A stretch of 64,000 nt of DNA from Letharia columbiana (GCF_014066305.1 NW_023501063.1:595001-659000), one strand, 5' to 3'; shown: positions 37,401-51,240, counted from the stretch's first letter. Translations and numbers: made by a program. The notes: generated by a model from the sequence alone, not told the origin.

Positions 37401-38904
37401 GTTTAATAATAATAAGAAGCGAACTTAACTCGTCGTAGAGGCGATATCGCGAAGTCTTAATTTATTAATAAATATTATATATCTTAATATAGTCGATAAC
37501 TTGCTTTAAGCTCTTATTCTAATAATATTTATAAATAAGTAGTTTATATATCTTCGTAGCGCTAAAGTATCTAAATAACGAATTATTATAATATTTACTA
37601 ATAAACTCTTTTTTTAAGATCTTATTTCTAAAAATATAAAGACGACTATTATATTTTAATAATCTCTCGAAATCTAAAATCTATACTTAATTATATACGC
37701 GACGCTTAATCGCTAGCTTATTAATATTAATTTAAAAAGAGCTTATTTAATTATTATAGACTTATAGATCTTAAATTAATATTTTTATTAATCTTTAAAA
37801 TACGTTATAAGTAATCTCTTATACGATTTTAGACTCTCTTTTAAAAATAATTATTTAAATATTAATAATACGAAATGCGAGCGCTATCGCTATTATAATC
37901 TCTTTATTTTTTTATAATTACTCGCCGCTAGTTTAAAGTACGAGTTTATTTTATAATATCGATAGTAGTTTAATATTTAATAGCGATATTCTCTTATAAT
38001 TAAAGCGTTATAATAATAAGTTAATAGAGTTTAATTTATCTATTTAATAATAAATCTTAAAGTTATAAATAGCTAACTTTAGCGTCTAACGAGTTTATCT
38101 AAAGTTTAATTTCTTCTATTTTATAAAGTTTTTAAAATTATTCTAATTCGTTAAGATTTTAATATAAAACGTATTATCTTTTAAATAGTAATATTATTAT
38201 TTTATAGATACTACGATAACGAGTAGCTTTTAATTATAAATCTTATAATTTTACTTTATAGAAATTTTTTTTTAAATTAAAATACTACTAATTATTAATA
38301 ATTATTTTTATTTAATTATAAAAGTATAATCTCTATATCGAAGTTAAAAGCGTTAGTCTTAAGATATAGCTTTAAATTTAAATCGTAATAATATAGAAAT
38401 AGCGTAGTTATAAAAATGTTTTAAAGCTATTAAAATATTAGCTTAGCGCTATTTATTTACTTTAATAATTTAGATTTTTTATTTTTTTTATTTTTTTTAA
38501 GTAAGTTAGTAAATAACGCTATTATACTAGAATAGCTATAGATAAATTATTAATAGAAATTAGTAAAGCTTAAAAAGACTTATATATTTTAATAATTTTT
38601 TAATTTTAGCTACTTCTTAATAATAGCGATATATTTTTAATTTATTATAATATCTTTAATAGATATAATAAATTCTAGAAACTTAACTCGTTTAATATAG
38701 AATTAATACTTTTTTAGATTAATATATAGTTAAAATTAATATAAACGCTTAAGCACTTACTTAATATATTATTAATACTTTATTAAATTAATATTATAAA
38801 TTAGAATATTATTTAAATATATTATATATATTATATCTATTAGATTTATAAAAACTCTATTAATATATATTTAAAAAATTATTAGTATATTAATAAGTTT
38901 AAAA

Positions 38905-39150
38905 GATATAATTAAATATTCGAAGTAATTATAGCGATTACGAAACGCTATTTTTTACTTATCGTCTTTTTTAATTCGAATTTAATAATAGATATTCTTA
39001 AGATCTAGCTTTATAAAGACTTTAAACTTATATAAGCGATTTAGAGTCTTAATAATTAGAAGTAGCGAGTATTAACTTTTAATAGTTATCGCGTTTAGAC
39101 TTCGATAATTAATATAAAGATAAAGCCCTCTATTCTTTTTAAGAATAAAA
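38905..39150 (-). pseudogene. RIP-degraded gypsy reverse transcriptase
   Basis: Reading the minus strand and allowing only C-to-T and G-to-A changes, 39146-39103 aligns base for base with codons for the gypsy RT stretch VPKKDGGLRLCVDYR. Further down, 38,911-39,001 aligns with the RT stretch Y.QIRI..GDEWKTAF and R.GHFEYLVMPF. Every difference inspected is a transition. Many stop codons are present, so nothing is expressed. Confidence 0.85.
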
Positions 39151-40650
39151 AAAAATAATACTTCGACTAAGAAAGTTAAATAGCGAATTTAATTTCTCTA
39201 AAAGAAGTTCTTTAAATAGCGTTATAGCTTCGCTAACTTTATTTAAGATAGATTATATAAGAGATTATATAGCGACTTTTTATCGCTTTTAATCTTAATA
39301 ATATAATCTCTTTACTTAAGCGTAGATAAGATTTCTATTTTTTTATTAAAAAAAATATTATTAAACTCTAATAACTTTTAAGAAAGCTTTAGATTACGCT
39401 CGTTTTCTAATTCGCTTCGTATTATCGCGATATATATAATTATAAATATATTTAACTTCTATTTAATAATCTAAATAAATTTAATTAATTTTTTAACTTA
39501 TAATTTATTAGCATTAATTTTAAATTATTATTACTTTATCGCTAAGTTTAATAATACTTATAATTAATTTAATTCGAATATATCTAATATAATATTAAGG
39601 CCTTTTTAGTTAATAATATAAAAGAGTATATTATATTTTTTATTTTAATTCTAACTATCTATTAACTAGTAATTTAGCTAATACGCGCTATAATAATATA
39701 TACTTTAATTATTTAATATCTTCAATTACGATAAGATAATATTATAAAATTTTAAATTTTATTAAATTATAAACTTTTATAAAATTAAATTAATATATAC
39801 TCTAATATCGAGTAGAGTAACGAGTTACTTCTATTCGCTTTAAAGCTTTATCTATCCCTTTATAAGAATAGAAGAAATTATTTTTATTAATTATTATTCT
39901 TATCTCGCTTCTAAGACGATTATAAGACTTAATCTTTTTTTATTAATATTATATTAATATTAATAATAAATAATTTATCGAGATCTAGATATTTAGATAT
40001 TTAATAATCTTATTTATTATAATAAAAATAACTATTCTTCTTATAATTAGAGTTAAAGAATTTAATTTTATATTTTACGCTATCGTCTTAAATACGCGCT
40101 ATATAAGCGCCGTCGTTTAAACTCAATTTAGATTTTAAAATTCGATTTTTTAGAGACTTATTCTTAGTAAACCCCTCTAAAAACTTTAAATAAAAATTAT
40201 TATCGAAGTATATATATTCTAAAATCTTTTCCTATATAATAATCTAGATAAGAATTTCTTCTTATTATTTCGATATATTATTAATATTTAAGATCTTATT
40301 TTTAAGCTTTAGTCTAAATTTAATTAAGAAGAAATTAATTTAATACTTTTTAGAAAATAGAAATAAATAAACCTCTAACTTCTTTAGATAGATTTTAAAA
40401 ATAGATATCTTCTAATTAAAGCGTTATTTAGTCTTCTTTCACTTTTTATAAATAAGAAAATAGCAATTTACTAAATCCGCTATTAAATTAAATAGAAATT
40501 ACTTAAAAAATTTAAAAGTTATATTTCTTAGATTATAGATTTAATAGTATTTATATTATTAAGTATTAAAGTCGTTTTCTAAGAACTATATATAATAAAT
40601 AATTCTTATTTAATTAATAATAAAATACTTAGAACTTATAAGAAACTTAA

Positions 40651-40792
40651 TGTCATGAGATACCTGAGGCATACTCATAGGGCCACTAGCGTAGGCTTGG
40701 CACCGCACATATCTGCCTGCAGACCACATAGATTAATCAACATCTTTTACAACACACACATATATGAGTCAAACCATAATGATTCCTTAACA
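40651..40792 (+). repeat. 5' LTR of the young element
   Basis: 142 bp, TG..CA ends, followed by AT and the TGGTAGCAACACC primer-binding candidate. Confidence 0.93.
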
Positions 40793-41012
40793 ATTGGTAG
40801 CAACACCTTAAGATCTAATTCCACTTGATCCTATGATGTAGTAGACGTCTCTCTACGAGCCACGTCTACACCACACGTTTACGCAAAGCCTGCATCAAAC
40901 ACCTAATAGTGCAACGCTCCAAGCCGGTCCTCACATACACTCGCGTCATCGAGTACCTTTTGACAAAACCCACGTCCAAATCGATCCTTTTGATAGGCCT
41001 GTCGATATCACA

Positions 41013-41795
41013 ATGCAAGCATTCCTGCAGACCCTACATGAGCAGTACCGCACCGAGTACTACGGCCCATGGCATACAAGAGAATGCTACCCATGGGAGT
41101 ACGACGTCAAGGCTCAAGAATGTATCCAATTGGCTAGCAAATCAGACCCTCAATTCTTCCTACCGCAAGCCAAAATCCTTCAAGACCGAGCGGCCTACAT
41201 ACGTCAAGAATGGGCTAGACTTGAGGCCTTACAAGCCATTCAGCCAGTCACTCAGCCAATCACTCAGCCAGCCACTCAGCAAGTCACTCAGCCAATCACT
41301 CAGCAAGAGGAGGAACCACTACAGGCAAATGCGGAGAACACTGCGGAGAGCACTGCGGAGAAAGCAAGCGACAACAAGGCCACCATCACCAAGAACACGG
41401 CTCAGCTCTCCAAGATCCCACGTCATATGCTATCCACGCTCCCACGTCAAACCACCACTCAGCAGGAGAACGACACTACAATTTGGCCTGCTATCTCTGC
41501 ATGCCTGGGCAATATCACATTGTGGTACATCACTGCAATGACGATACAAGAGAAGGACCTACTGCGGCGGTCACAGCCAAATCACTATGGCCAATTGGGT
41601 CTCTGCAGAGGAACATCGGACGATGGATATTTGGACGAATTGAAACCGTCTGATGTCTTGCTCCGGTACTATTCGAGGGGTTTCACTGCGGCAGGAGAAC
41701 TCGTGGGATTCACACCACTAATTGGCCTGGTCTCTCCATTCCTTTCCAGCATTTCGAAAACTCACTCATTCATGCATGCGTACTTCTTGCCATGA
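41013..41795 (+). CDS. Unknown 260-aa protein of the young LTR element
   Basis: The only long frame of the element. I do not recognise it. The N-terminal about 75 residues look like a structured helical domain with aromatic and acidic residues (YGPWHTRECYPWEYDVK, AAYIRQEWARLEALQ). The middle carries a five-residue repeat of the type QP[IVA]TQ, then a charged Ala/Glu/Thr linker. The C-terminal half has GNITLWYITAM, NHYGQLGLCRGTSDDGYLDE and LRYYSRGFTAAGELVGF. There is no zinc knuckle, protease or polymerase motif. It could be a minimal gag or a captured host-gene fragment. The frame is intact, with no RIP stop codons, which suggests recent origin or selection. Confidence 0.55.
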   Translation: MQAFLQTLHEQYRTEYYGPWHTRECYPWEYDVKAQECIQLASKSDPQFFLPQAKILQDRAAYIRQEWARLEALQAIQPVTQPITQPATQQVTQPITQQEEEPLQANAENTAESTAEKASDNKATITKNTAQLSKIPRHMLSTLPRQTTTQQENDTTIWPAISACLGNITLWYITAMTIQEKDLLRRSQPNHYGQLGLCRGTSDDGYLDELKPSDVLLRYYSRGFTAAGELVGFTPLIGLVSPFLSSISKTHSFMHAYFLP

Positions 41796-41828
41796 GGACA
41801 TGGCATTTCTCTGTTTTTTGTGGGCAAT

Positions 41829-41970
41829 TGTCATGAGATACCTGAGGCATACTCATAGGGCCACTAGCGTAGGCTTGGCACCGCACATATCTGTCTGCAG
41901 ACCACATAGATTAATCAACATCTTTTACAACACATACATATATGAGTCAAACCATAATGATTCCTTAACA
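41829..41970 (+). repeat. 3' LTR of the young element
   Basis: 142 bp. Differs from the 5' copy at two positions (one CpA/TpA, one CpC/TpC). Followed by the duplicated CTTAA. The upstream purine tract is weak (GTGGG). Confidence 0.93.
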
Positions 41971-42007
41971 CTTAATTTCGACTTCGCGGAATTAGCGTAG
42001 ATACTCT

Positions 42008-44429
42008 TATTACGAGTATACTCTTAATATATTACTTAGCTCTATAATCTAGTATCTTAATAGAAGATATTCTCTACTATATTATATCTTCTTTTTATCT
42101 ATATAGTTTAATAGCCTTATTATTCTATCTATCTTACTTATATTAATATTATATCTATATTAATTCTAATATTATAATAAAACTTCTTTATATATTCGAC
42201 GAAGAGAAATATATACGAGCTAATTAACGTATACTTACGCTTATTCGAATTAGCGAATAAATAATTAATAAATAAACGCGCTAATAAGGACTTTATTAAG
42301 ATATTAACTTAAGATTAAAATATTATAATCGATTAAGATTAAGATAGAAACTTAAGATATCGTATTCTTAAGTTAGTCTATTAAACGAATAATTCGTTTT
42401 AATATAACGAAACGGCCTTTAAATAATAGAAGGAATAAAGTATCGCTAAACTATTTATAGAATTAGCGAATCGAAAAGAACTTATTAAAATACTTCTATA
42501 CTCACAGTAAGTCTACTATAACGGCGACGAGAATAGCCTCGAAACGACTACGATTTAATCTCTTTACTAAGTATGTCGATAATATATATAGTAAGTCTAC
42601 TATTAAATAACATTTAATATATTCGATTCTTTTCTATCTTTCTATTAAATCTACGAATTAGTAATAAGTTAAGATAAAGAATAAAATGAATAAACTTAAT
42701 AATAAGAGTATAAGAGATATAGAGTAAATCTATAGTAAAGCTCTTAGACTAGACTATCAAAAGATATTAAAGGTAAATGCATGCGTTGAATTTTCTTTAA
42801 TTCTATCGAAGGACTATAATAAGAAGAACTATAATAAGAAGAACTATGATAAGAAGACTAGATAAGAAGAAGAACTCGAAGAATCTTGCTGGCACGTAGG
42901 TAAGATATGGATTATATCTTCGAGATCTCTATAGAGTAATTAAAAAGCTAGCTTTCTTTCTATCGATAAGTTTTAAAAAGTACTACTAAGATCTAAATCG
43001 AGAAAGTTAGATATCTATTCGGGAAGTAACTAAATTTCTTAGCTACGAATATCAAATTTTATTAGTAATCTTAACTTTATCTTTATCTCTCTTCATTTCT
43101 TCTTTAAAAGAATTCTATCTCTATAAATTATATCTTAATTAACTCTTTTCAATTATAATACCTCTTCTTCTACTATTATATATACTACGAATCGTTATTA
43201 AAAAAAGTATTAATAATAGAAAAATGAGTATATCCTCTCTTAATTACGCTCTTAAAATTAGCTATAATTTTAGAGAAATTAATAAAATCTATAGTAATAT
43301 CGAGATCTTATACTTTATAATATTATAATACGCTATTAATCTCAGCCTATAATATCTTATAAATCTTTTTAATATATATTCGAAGGCTTTAATAAATCGT
43401 CTACTATACTTCTCTTTAATTCTTCTTATCGATATAGTAATCTTAAATTTCGCTATTAAGATTCTATATAACGTTTAACCTTTAACGTATAGAATTTATA
43501 TCGAGATTATAGTCTCCCCACTTAAAAAGACTACGAGAATTCTATTCGTATTCAATAATAACAGCGAGATAAAGAGCTTCGGGGTACGGTAGAATAGCTA
43601 GAAAACGCTCGGATTCTCTATAAATATAATACTATTCTGAAGCTATATGACGATATTATCGATATCGTTACTATAAGTAAAGATAAGAATAACGAGAACG
43701 ACGACTATAAGGATAACGACGACGAGAACGACGATAACGTACGTTATAAGTAGTTACTTAACGCTCTTAACGATATATACTCTTAAATATAGAACGAGTC
43801 TTATTTAATCTTCTTAGAACGATTAGTATTTAATTGTAATATATATATCTACTCGGCGATATCTACTATAATTCGATACGATAATTATAAGACTATAGAG
43901 AATCTTATATATTCTAAGATTAATCGACGATATAATCTATTTCTTAGATATCGTTATAAAGAGAATTCGAAGAATTAATTAAATATAGTATTATAAATAT
44001 ATTTAATTATAGTAATATTCTTAGTATTTCTATAATACTTAGCTAGCTTTTTACTACTAGATAGTCTACGCTCTAATATATATTATAATAGATAGAATAT
44101 AGTTAAGACTAGTATACGATCTAGTAATATTACTATATCTCGATAAATCTTCTTTAGTTAAGATCTATAGAAATTATAGATATTTAAAGATATAAGATAA
44201 GTAGTAAGCGTATATCTTCGATCTATTAATTATAGAGGCTATGGCTATTTAAGAGAGAGAGATAGTATTACGAGCGTACTCTTAATATATTACTTAGCTC
44301 TATAATCTAGTATCTTAATAGAAGATATTCTCTACTATATTATATCTTCTTTTCATTTATATAGTTCGATAGTCTTATTATTCTATCTATCTCACTTATA
44401 CTAATATCGTATCTATACTAGTTCTAATA
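42008..44429. mobile_element. RIPed LTR element (2.4 kb), same family as 32450-33949
   Basis: LTRs at 42008-42171 and 44266-44429, each 164 bp, end TATTA..TAATA. They are clearly homologous to the 170-bp LTRs at 32.4 and 33.8 kb. Target duplication ACTCT at 42003-42007 and 44430-44434. It lies inside the gypsy element. Interior sequence just after the left LTR (TTATAATAAAACTTC) is shared with the 1.5-kb element. No coding capacity. Confidence 0.9.
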
Positions 44430-44819
44430 ACTCTCTCTTACTAATATTCTTATAAAAACGTATTCTTTTAAAGCGAAGTATTTTTATTTTAATTAGTATA
44501 TTCGTTAAAGATACGATAGTAATCGATATAAATAGACTCTCGCTAGCTATAGACGATAAGTTAATATTATAAAGCTTATAATTATAAACCTTTAATATAA
44601 CTAATTCTTATTCTTATTTTAGACGATAATTTTCGACTCTAACGATTATAAGACGTTATTTTATAGTAAGATTCTTTATTAATAAGAAATTCTTAAATTC
44701 ATTATCGACGCTATAGCGACTTTTAATATTATCTTTATTTTCTACTATATAATTTAAAGATAAACTCGATATTATAATAATAATAGATCTTTTTCTTTAA
44801 AAGATAAAGAGATTAAAAT

Positions 44820-45095
44820 TATAAGAATATAATCTATTAATAGTTAGCTAGTAAATATAAACTATAAAAGATATAATATCGTTATAAGATTTAATAGTAT
44901 ATTTAATAATAGAATTAATCTTTAAGAAATATTAAAACTTCGAGATATACGAAGTAGATTTATATTCGTTAAGCCTCTAAATATATAGAGTATATTATTA
45001 AAATTAGACTCTAAAAAGAACTCTAATATAATATATACGATATCGGCGCCTTAACGTAAGTAGCGCTAAGGTCTATAATAGTATTAGATCTAATA
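44820..45095 (-). repeat. 5' LTR of the gypsy element
   Basis: 276 bp, TATAAGAATATAATC.. to GTATTAGATCTAATA on the plus strand. Followed by the duplicated ATATC. Confidence 0.92.
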
Positions 45096-45979
45096 ATATC
45101 TAAATAGATTTATATTATAAATTTATTATAGAAGTTTCTTATAATATAATATATCGGCGTTAAGATAAAATAGAAAATAATTTATAGAGATTATACTTAG
45201 AGCTAATAATAATAAATTAATTAACTAATTTACTACTAGTAAAATCGTTAGTTTCTCGTAGTTAATAATATAATTTAAGATTTATCGATTAATAGTTAAT
45301 ATATTTCTAATCGTAAAATTAACTAGTTTAATTAATAGTAAAGTAGTTTATAATAATCTTTTTAAAAAGTCGATTTTTAAGTTAAAAGAGCTAATAGACT
45401 AATATTTATAGAATTAAAGTAGAGTTAAAATAGAACTAATAGAGCTTAATACTTTATATAGATATTTCTCTTCTCTTCTTTTACTAAGCGATATTTTAGC
45501 TTTTATTATAACTACTTTACTATTAATATATTAATAGTAAGATAGTTAATTTTTAATATATAATAGTTAATATAATTTCGATTTATAAATCTAATAGTTA
45601 ATATAGTTTACTCTTTAAAATTAATTATTTCTATTATTATTAGTCTTTATTATACTTCGCGCGATATGCTTATAATAGACGCTTTCGAATATATATATAA
45701 TCTTTTCTTAAAGTGTAGAGATAGAATATAAAGAGCGAGTATCTAATATTATTAAATACTAGAAGCTTTAATATTATAGAGAAAGAGCTAATTATCGAAT
45801 TATATCTCGAGACTATAAATTCTTATCGAATTATACTTCTAATTATTAAATTTACTAGTCGAAAAGATATAATATATTTTATAAAATATTTTATATTAAG
45901 TAATATTATACCGTATTCGAGTATAATATAAATAGAATCGAATATCATTTCATTTTTCTAGTATGGATTCGGGATCTTG

Positions 45980-46505
45980 ACGGGATATCTCGTTGAGATT
46001 TCTATATTTAGAAGTATAAAGTAGCTATTCTAATTATTATTCTAGTTAACGACTAATCGTATCTACTCTCATTCGATATACTATTATAGCTATTACTACT
46101 ATAACTATTATTACTATAACTATTACTATTATAACTATTACTTACTATTATAACTATTACTATTATAGCTACTATCGAAATATAATTCTCGTATATTCTA
46201 GTTACGATATTCTTTAGCCATCTAATTTTATACTATATTTAGAATCTAGTCTCGAAGAGATTTTAGAGAATTAATTCGTTCGTTCTATATATAACATATC
46301 TAATATTTTAATAGCTATTACTATTATAGCTATTACTATTTTTTATTTAAATAGTCTACTATTATATAATAGCTATAATAGTACTAGCTATAATAGTATT
46401 AGCTATAATAGTATTAGTTATAATAGTATTAGTCATAATAGATTAATTAGATAACTAGAATAGCTACTTATACTTCTAAATATAGAAATTCTAACGAAAT
46501 ATCTT
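45980..46505. repeat. Inverted-repeat insert with ACTATT-type microsatellite core
   Basis: Arms of about 50 bp (45980-46035 and 46452-46505, sharing TTTAGAAGTATAAAGTAGCT and its complement) flank a simple repeat of ACTATTATAGCT-like units at 46,073-46,470. Part of it (46,045-46,365) resembles the left interior of the element at 10,841. Confidence 0.6.
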
Positions 46506-49500
46506 ATATATATACTATTTAGAGTAAATTACATTTTCATATCTTAAACTATATAATTCTTATAAATTTATACTCTATCTTATATTTTCATATCTTAACG
46601 AGATATAAATTTATAAGATATTATTAATAGAGGTATAAAAATATAAATTGTTATTTCTTAAGATATAAAAATATAAGTTATTATAGTAGTCTGAAATTAC
46701 TATCTAAGGGTCTACTTACTTTCGAAATTTTATAAAGACTTTAAATTATTAAGAAGAGAATTCGCGATCTAGCTCGTTAAATTATAAAAGTAAGAAAATC
46801 TCTTTAATTATATCTAATAAAAATTTAAATAGCTTTAAGATATTAGATGAAAGTCGAGTAAGCTAACTCGAGGGCTAAACGTAAGTATTCTATTCTATAA
46901 TACTATATTATATTACCGTTATCGATAGCGAAGTTAACGATTACTATCTAACGTTTAATAAAGTTTACTAACTATTATCTACTAGATAATTACCGCTATC
47001 ATTTAAGAACTCTATTTTTTATCTCTCTTTAATATATTATTAACTAAGGTAATAGAAGCCCGTTATCTTTAACTATCACTACGTTCTCTAATAGAAATCC
47101 CTTTATCTCTATTACTATCTCGCTTTTATTCTCTTCTACTCTTATATATAGTAATTAATTTATTAAGCTCTAATTTATTATCTAATTATTTGATATCGAT
47201 TTCTTTATCTAAGAGCTTATCTAATAGAGTATATACTTTATTTCTTCGTAAGTTTTATAACTAGACTTCGATATTACTTTTTAATTATATAGATAAAAGA
47301 GTCGCCTTAAATAGTTAAATAGATAAAAAAGAAGAAGAATTAAATAAATTATAAGTAATTATCTATAATACTAGCTACTTATTTAATATCTAATAATTAA
47401 TCGATAATATAAGATTTTTAAGCCTCGATAAGATAGATATTATAATTCGCTTATTCTTTAAACGAATAGTAAGAGAAATATATAAGTATATCGCTATATG
47501 CTCTAATAGAGTTTTCGATCTTTAATTATATAGATTATTCGCTATTCTTCTCTCTAAATTATACTTTCTCTAATATCTTATTATCTTAATAGCTATATAA
47601 AAAAGAGAGTTAATAATATTTCGATCTTTTAGATTATATCTTATCTAGCCCTTAAAATAATTAATTATTTTATATAGTTCTAGATCTTTAGAACGCCTTA
47701 TATAGCGATTTAATCTACCCTCCTCGATATATAAATAAGAAGAAGACTTCGAGATATCGTTCTAATTTATAGTATTAAATTATTACGCCCTTATTATATA
47801 TCGATTATTAAAGCCTAAGCGTACTATAAAGCTTTATCGAATACTTTTATACGCCTCTCTTATACTCCTCGAGATTTCTTTTCTATTAATTAAGACGTTA
47901 TTTAATATTATACTCGATATACTTTCATTTATCTTAATACTTTTTTATATTAAGATATACTTATATTATCGTAAGCTTCGAGTTATTAATTAAAGTCTAT
48001 TAATTTATTAATTCGCTATTATCTTCGCTCTAATTATCTTCTAAATCTTTCTTATTAAAGTAATTATTATCGAAATTATTTTATAAATTATAATACTCGC
48101 TCTTATTATCTCTCTTATTAAGAGTCGCTAATATACGCTTAATTCGATTATTTAATATAATTCTAATTTTAAAAGATAATATAATAGCGATAGATTTAAT
48201 TTCAACTATATATAAAGTTAGAAACTAAGTTTATTTAAAAATATTAGAATAAGATTCTCGATCTTCTCTTAGTTATCTTATCGAGATAGTTACTTAATTA
48301 ATACGATATATAAGAGATATTTCTAGAAAGTCTAAAGAGTATAGTATATAGCATATAACTAAATCTTAAATAAAAAAAATAACTTATTTATTATCTTACT
48401 TATAATCTCTATAAGTCTAGCTATAGTCTTAATATTATTAACGTTACTTTTAAAGCTCTTAAATATATTACTACTATCGTTAATAATATTAGAAGTAATA
48501 TTATCGTTACTAATAGAGTTAGAGAAATAGAGATCTACTTCGTTATAAGTTCTTTTATTATATCTTACTTCGCTATAAATATTATATCGATAACTTCTCT
48601 TTAACTTATTATAAGCCCTTTTATTAAGTTAAATTCTTCTCTTTTTTAGTCGCCCTATTCGAGGTATAATTAGAGAAGCAGTATAGCCTTTTATAGCTTT
48701 AAGATTTATTACTTAAATCGACTTTATTATAAAGTCTTAATCGTAGATATTTCGATATATTAAAATAGAGTATTTATTATTAATATAATCTTTTACTTTA
48801 AGATAATAATAGCGATATACTATTATAGCGTACTTATAGAGTAATTAATTATCTTAATAGTCGATATAAATATACTCTCGAGTAAGAAGTTTAATAATAT
48901 ACTTAGTATTATTAGAAGACTAAACTATTATACGATATTAATTAAACGATATCGTCTTATATATTTAGTCACTTAATTATATATTATCGAGGTATTTTTA
49001 TATATAGTTAATAAGCTCGCTTTCCTTTAAACTCTTTACGCTATTAAATAAATATCTTTATTATTATAGTATTTTAGATATTAATTATAAGATAGACTAT
49101 TAGATAATCTCTTATATCTAGTTAATATATATTCTAACTCTTATAAATATTAGAGATAAGTTAATTATAATAAGAACGATTAAAGGCGTAGATATTATAT
49201 TATTTTAAAGAAATCTTATAAATATAATTGCTATATTCGTTATTTATCTCTCGAATCTTTAGAATCGAGTCTTTAAAGAAAGTCTTATTCTTTATATAAG
49301 CATACCTCTAAAAGAGCTTTACACACTTCTTATTAAACCTCTTTTTTATATTTCTCTTAAGATAAAAGATATAAAAAGCGTATTTTATATATAAAAAGTT
49401 CTTATAAATAGTTGGAATTAAATTCTTAACTCGATTACTTATAATAATAAAGTTATTCTCATCTACGCTCGATAGACAAGAATAATATATTCTTAAAAAC

Positions 49501-51109
49501 TAAGTCTAATTCTTCTTAAACTCGATAGAGACTAAGATTTATATTATTAATAGAGTCTCGTTATTATTATTAAGAGTAATAATAATAAATAATATTATTC
49601 GATAATTTATAATATAATATACTTCGTTTATAGTAAAGAAATTACGAATATATTTAGAAGCATAGATCGTAGTAATTAGAAATACTTTATATCGAATAAA
49701 CCGATCTTCTTATATTAATATTTAATTTTATTTATACTATACGTTAACTATTAGCTATATTATCTCTTATCTTTACGAATAAAGTAAATATCTTCTAAAA
49801 AGATTACGTCTTATTATTATAAAGTATTTATTAAATACTCGCTTTAGCTCTAATAAGCTTATATATAAAAAAGACTAACTTCGTAATTTACTCTTTTATT
49901 AATTCTAATATACTTAGTTATTATAGTTGAGTTTATTATAATAATCGCTATAATTCTTAGATTTAAGATAATTAGCTTTATAGAACGCTTATATTTTTAA
50001 TTCTTATAAGTAAATATTAAAATAGATATATAAGTCGTTAATAATAAGCTTTTAAGCATCGATCTTTTTATAAAGAAATTTAATTCAAAAGTTATATTCG
50101 TTATAGAGTCTATATCGTATAATCTAATATTTACTCTTAGTCGTTTTATAGTACTCTTATAATTATAATTTTTCGAGAGATCTTATAAGTACTAGCTAAT
50201 TAAGTCTCCTCTAATAATAAAAATATAATTTTAAGAGAAAGATTTATTATTACTAGACGAAAGATATATTAAAGAAGAAAGAAGAAATAGACGAAAAGAT
50301 AAAAAGTGAAATAAGAAGAATTAAGATTATTTTATATATAGCTAGCTAATTTAAATTAATAAAGCGTTTAGAAAAACCTCGAATATTGTATTTTTAAACG
50401 AATTAAAATTATTCGAAGTTCTTTAAATACGCTAAGACCTTATTTTTTAATATTTAAAAAAAATTCCTTAGGTCTATATTATTTAACGATTACTTTATAT
50501 AAATTTAACTAGATATACTTCCCTTATTAATATACGTATAGAAATCGCCTAAAGTTATTATACGTTATACGTAGATCTTACTATTATTATTAATAATTTT
50601 AATTAATATCGACTATATAATATCTTATAAAGAAAACTATTAAAATCTATTTAATATTAATTTTAAGTTTAGTAACTACGACTTAAATGTAATTTAAAAG
50701 ACTTCGATTAATTAAATCGTATTATTTTACTACTATCTCTTAATATAATATTCTTAAATATTAAATCTAAAATAATTATTTTATAGCGAAATACCTTTTT
50801 AGTAATTACTTTCTTATTTTTTAATTAATCTTTATTAAAACGAAGCCCCTTAACGCTTTAATAGTATACTCGCGAAGAGAGTTATAGTATATCTAGAAAG
50901 TATAATATTATCGTTATTATTACTAATATAAGAATATTTTCTTCGCTTTATATCTAAAATATAAAATTATTAAATAACTTTATAATTCTATAACTAACTT
51001 CGTGGCGAATTTTAAGAGCACTCGAAAGAGTAATATTTAAAGTATTCGTAATCTTTATCGCGCTTTAAATAATTAAGAGATAAGTCTACTAGATTCTTAT
51101 AAAAAAATT

Positions 51110-51240
51110 ACTTTATTTACTTACTCGCTTATAGTATCTACTTACTTACTTACTTATAATATTTACTTACTTACTTACTTACTTACCTTACTTATTTATA
51201 ATACTTATAATACTTACTTACTTACTTACTTATATTATTA
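51110..51240. repeat. (TTAC)n microsatellite
   Basis: Repeated runs of TTACTTACTTAC broken by TTATAATA, inside RIPed DNA. Confidence 0.85.

Larger units (their letters stand above)
40651..41970 (+). mobile_element. Young, un-RIPed LTR element (1.3 kb) inside the RIPed gypsy
   Basis: LTRs of 142 bp at 40651-40792 and 41829-41970 start TGTCATGAGATACC and end ATTCCTTAACA. I see only two differences between them, both C/T. Target duplication CTTAA at 40646-40650 and 41971-41975. A primer-binding-like TGGTAGCAACACC lies two bases after the left LTR, which sets plus orientation. Base composition is normal, in sharp contrast to both flanks, so insertion followed the RIP of the host element, or the element is single-copy. 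There is no pol. Confidence 0.93.
34222..45095 (-). mobile_element. Ty3/gypsy LTR retrotransposon, RIPed, with two nested insertions
   Basis: LTRs at 34222-34497 and 44820-45095 are each 276 bp and differ mainly by transitions. The 5-bp duplication ATATC is present at 34217-34221 and 45096-45100. Removing the two nested elements and their target duplications leaves about 7.1 kb, the usual full-length size. A reverse transcriptase relic on the minus strand sets the orientation, so the right LTR is the 5' one. Confidence 0.92.

Noticed and set aside
40909..41541. 210-codon frame in the young LTR element
   Set aside because: Overlaps the 260-aa frame and has a repetitive, low-information translation from the same Gln/Pro repeat, so it is treated as a shadow.
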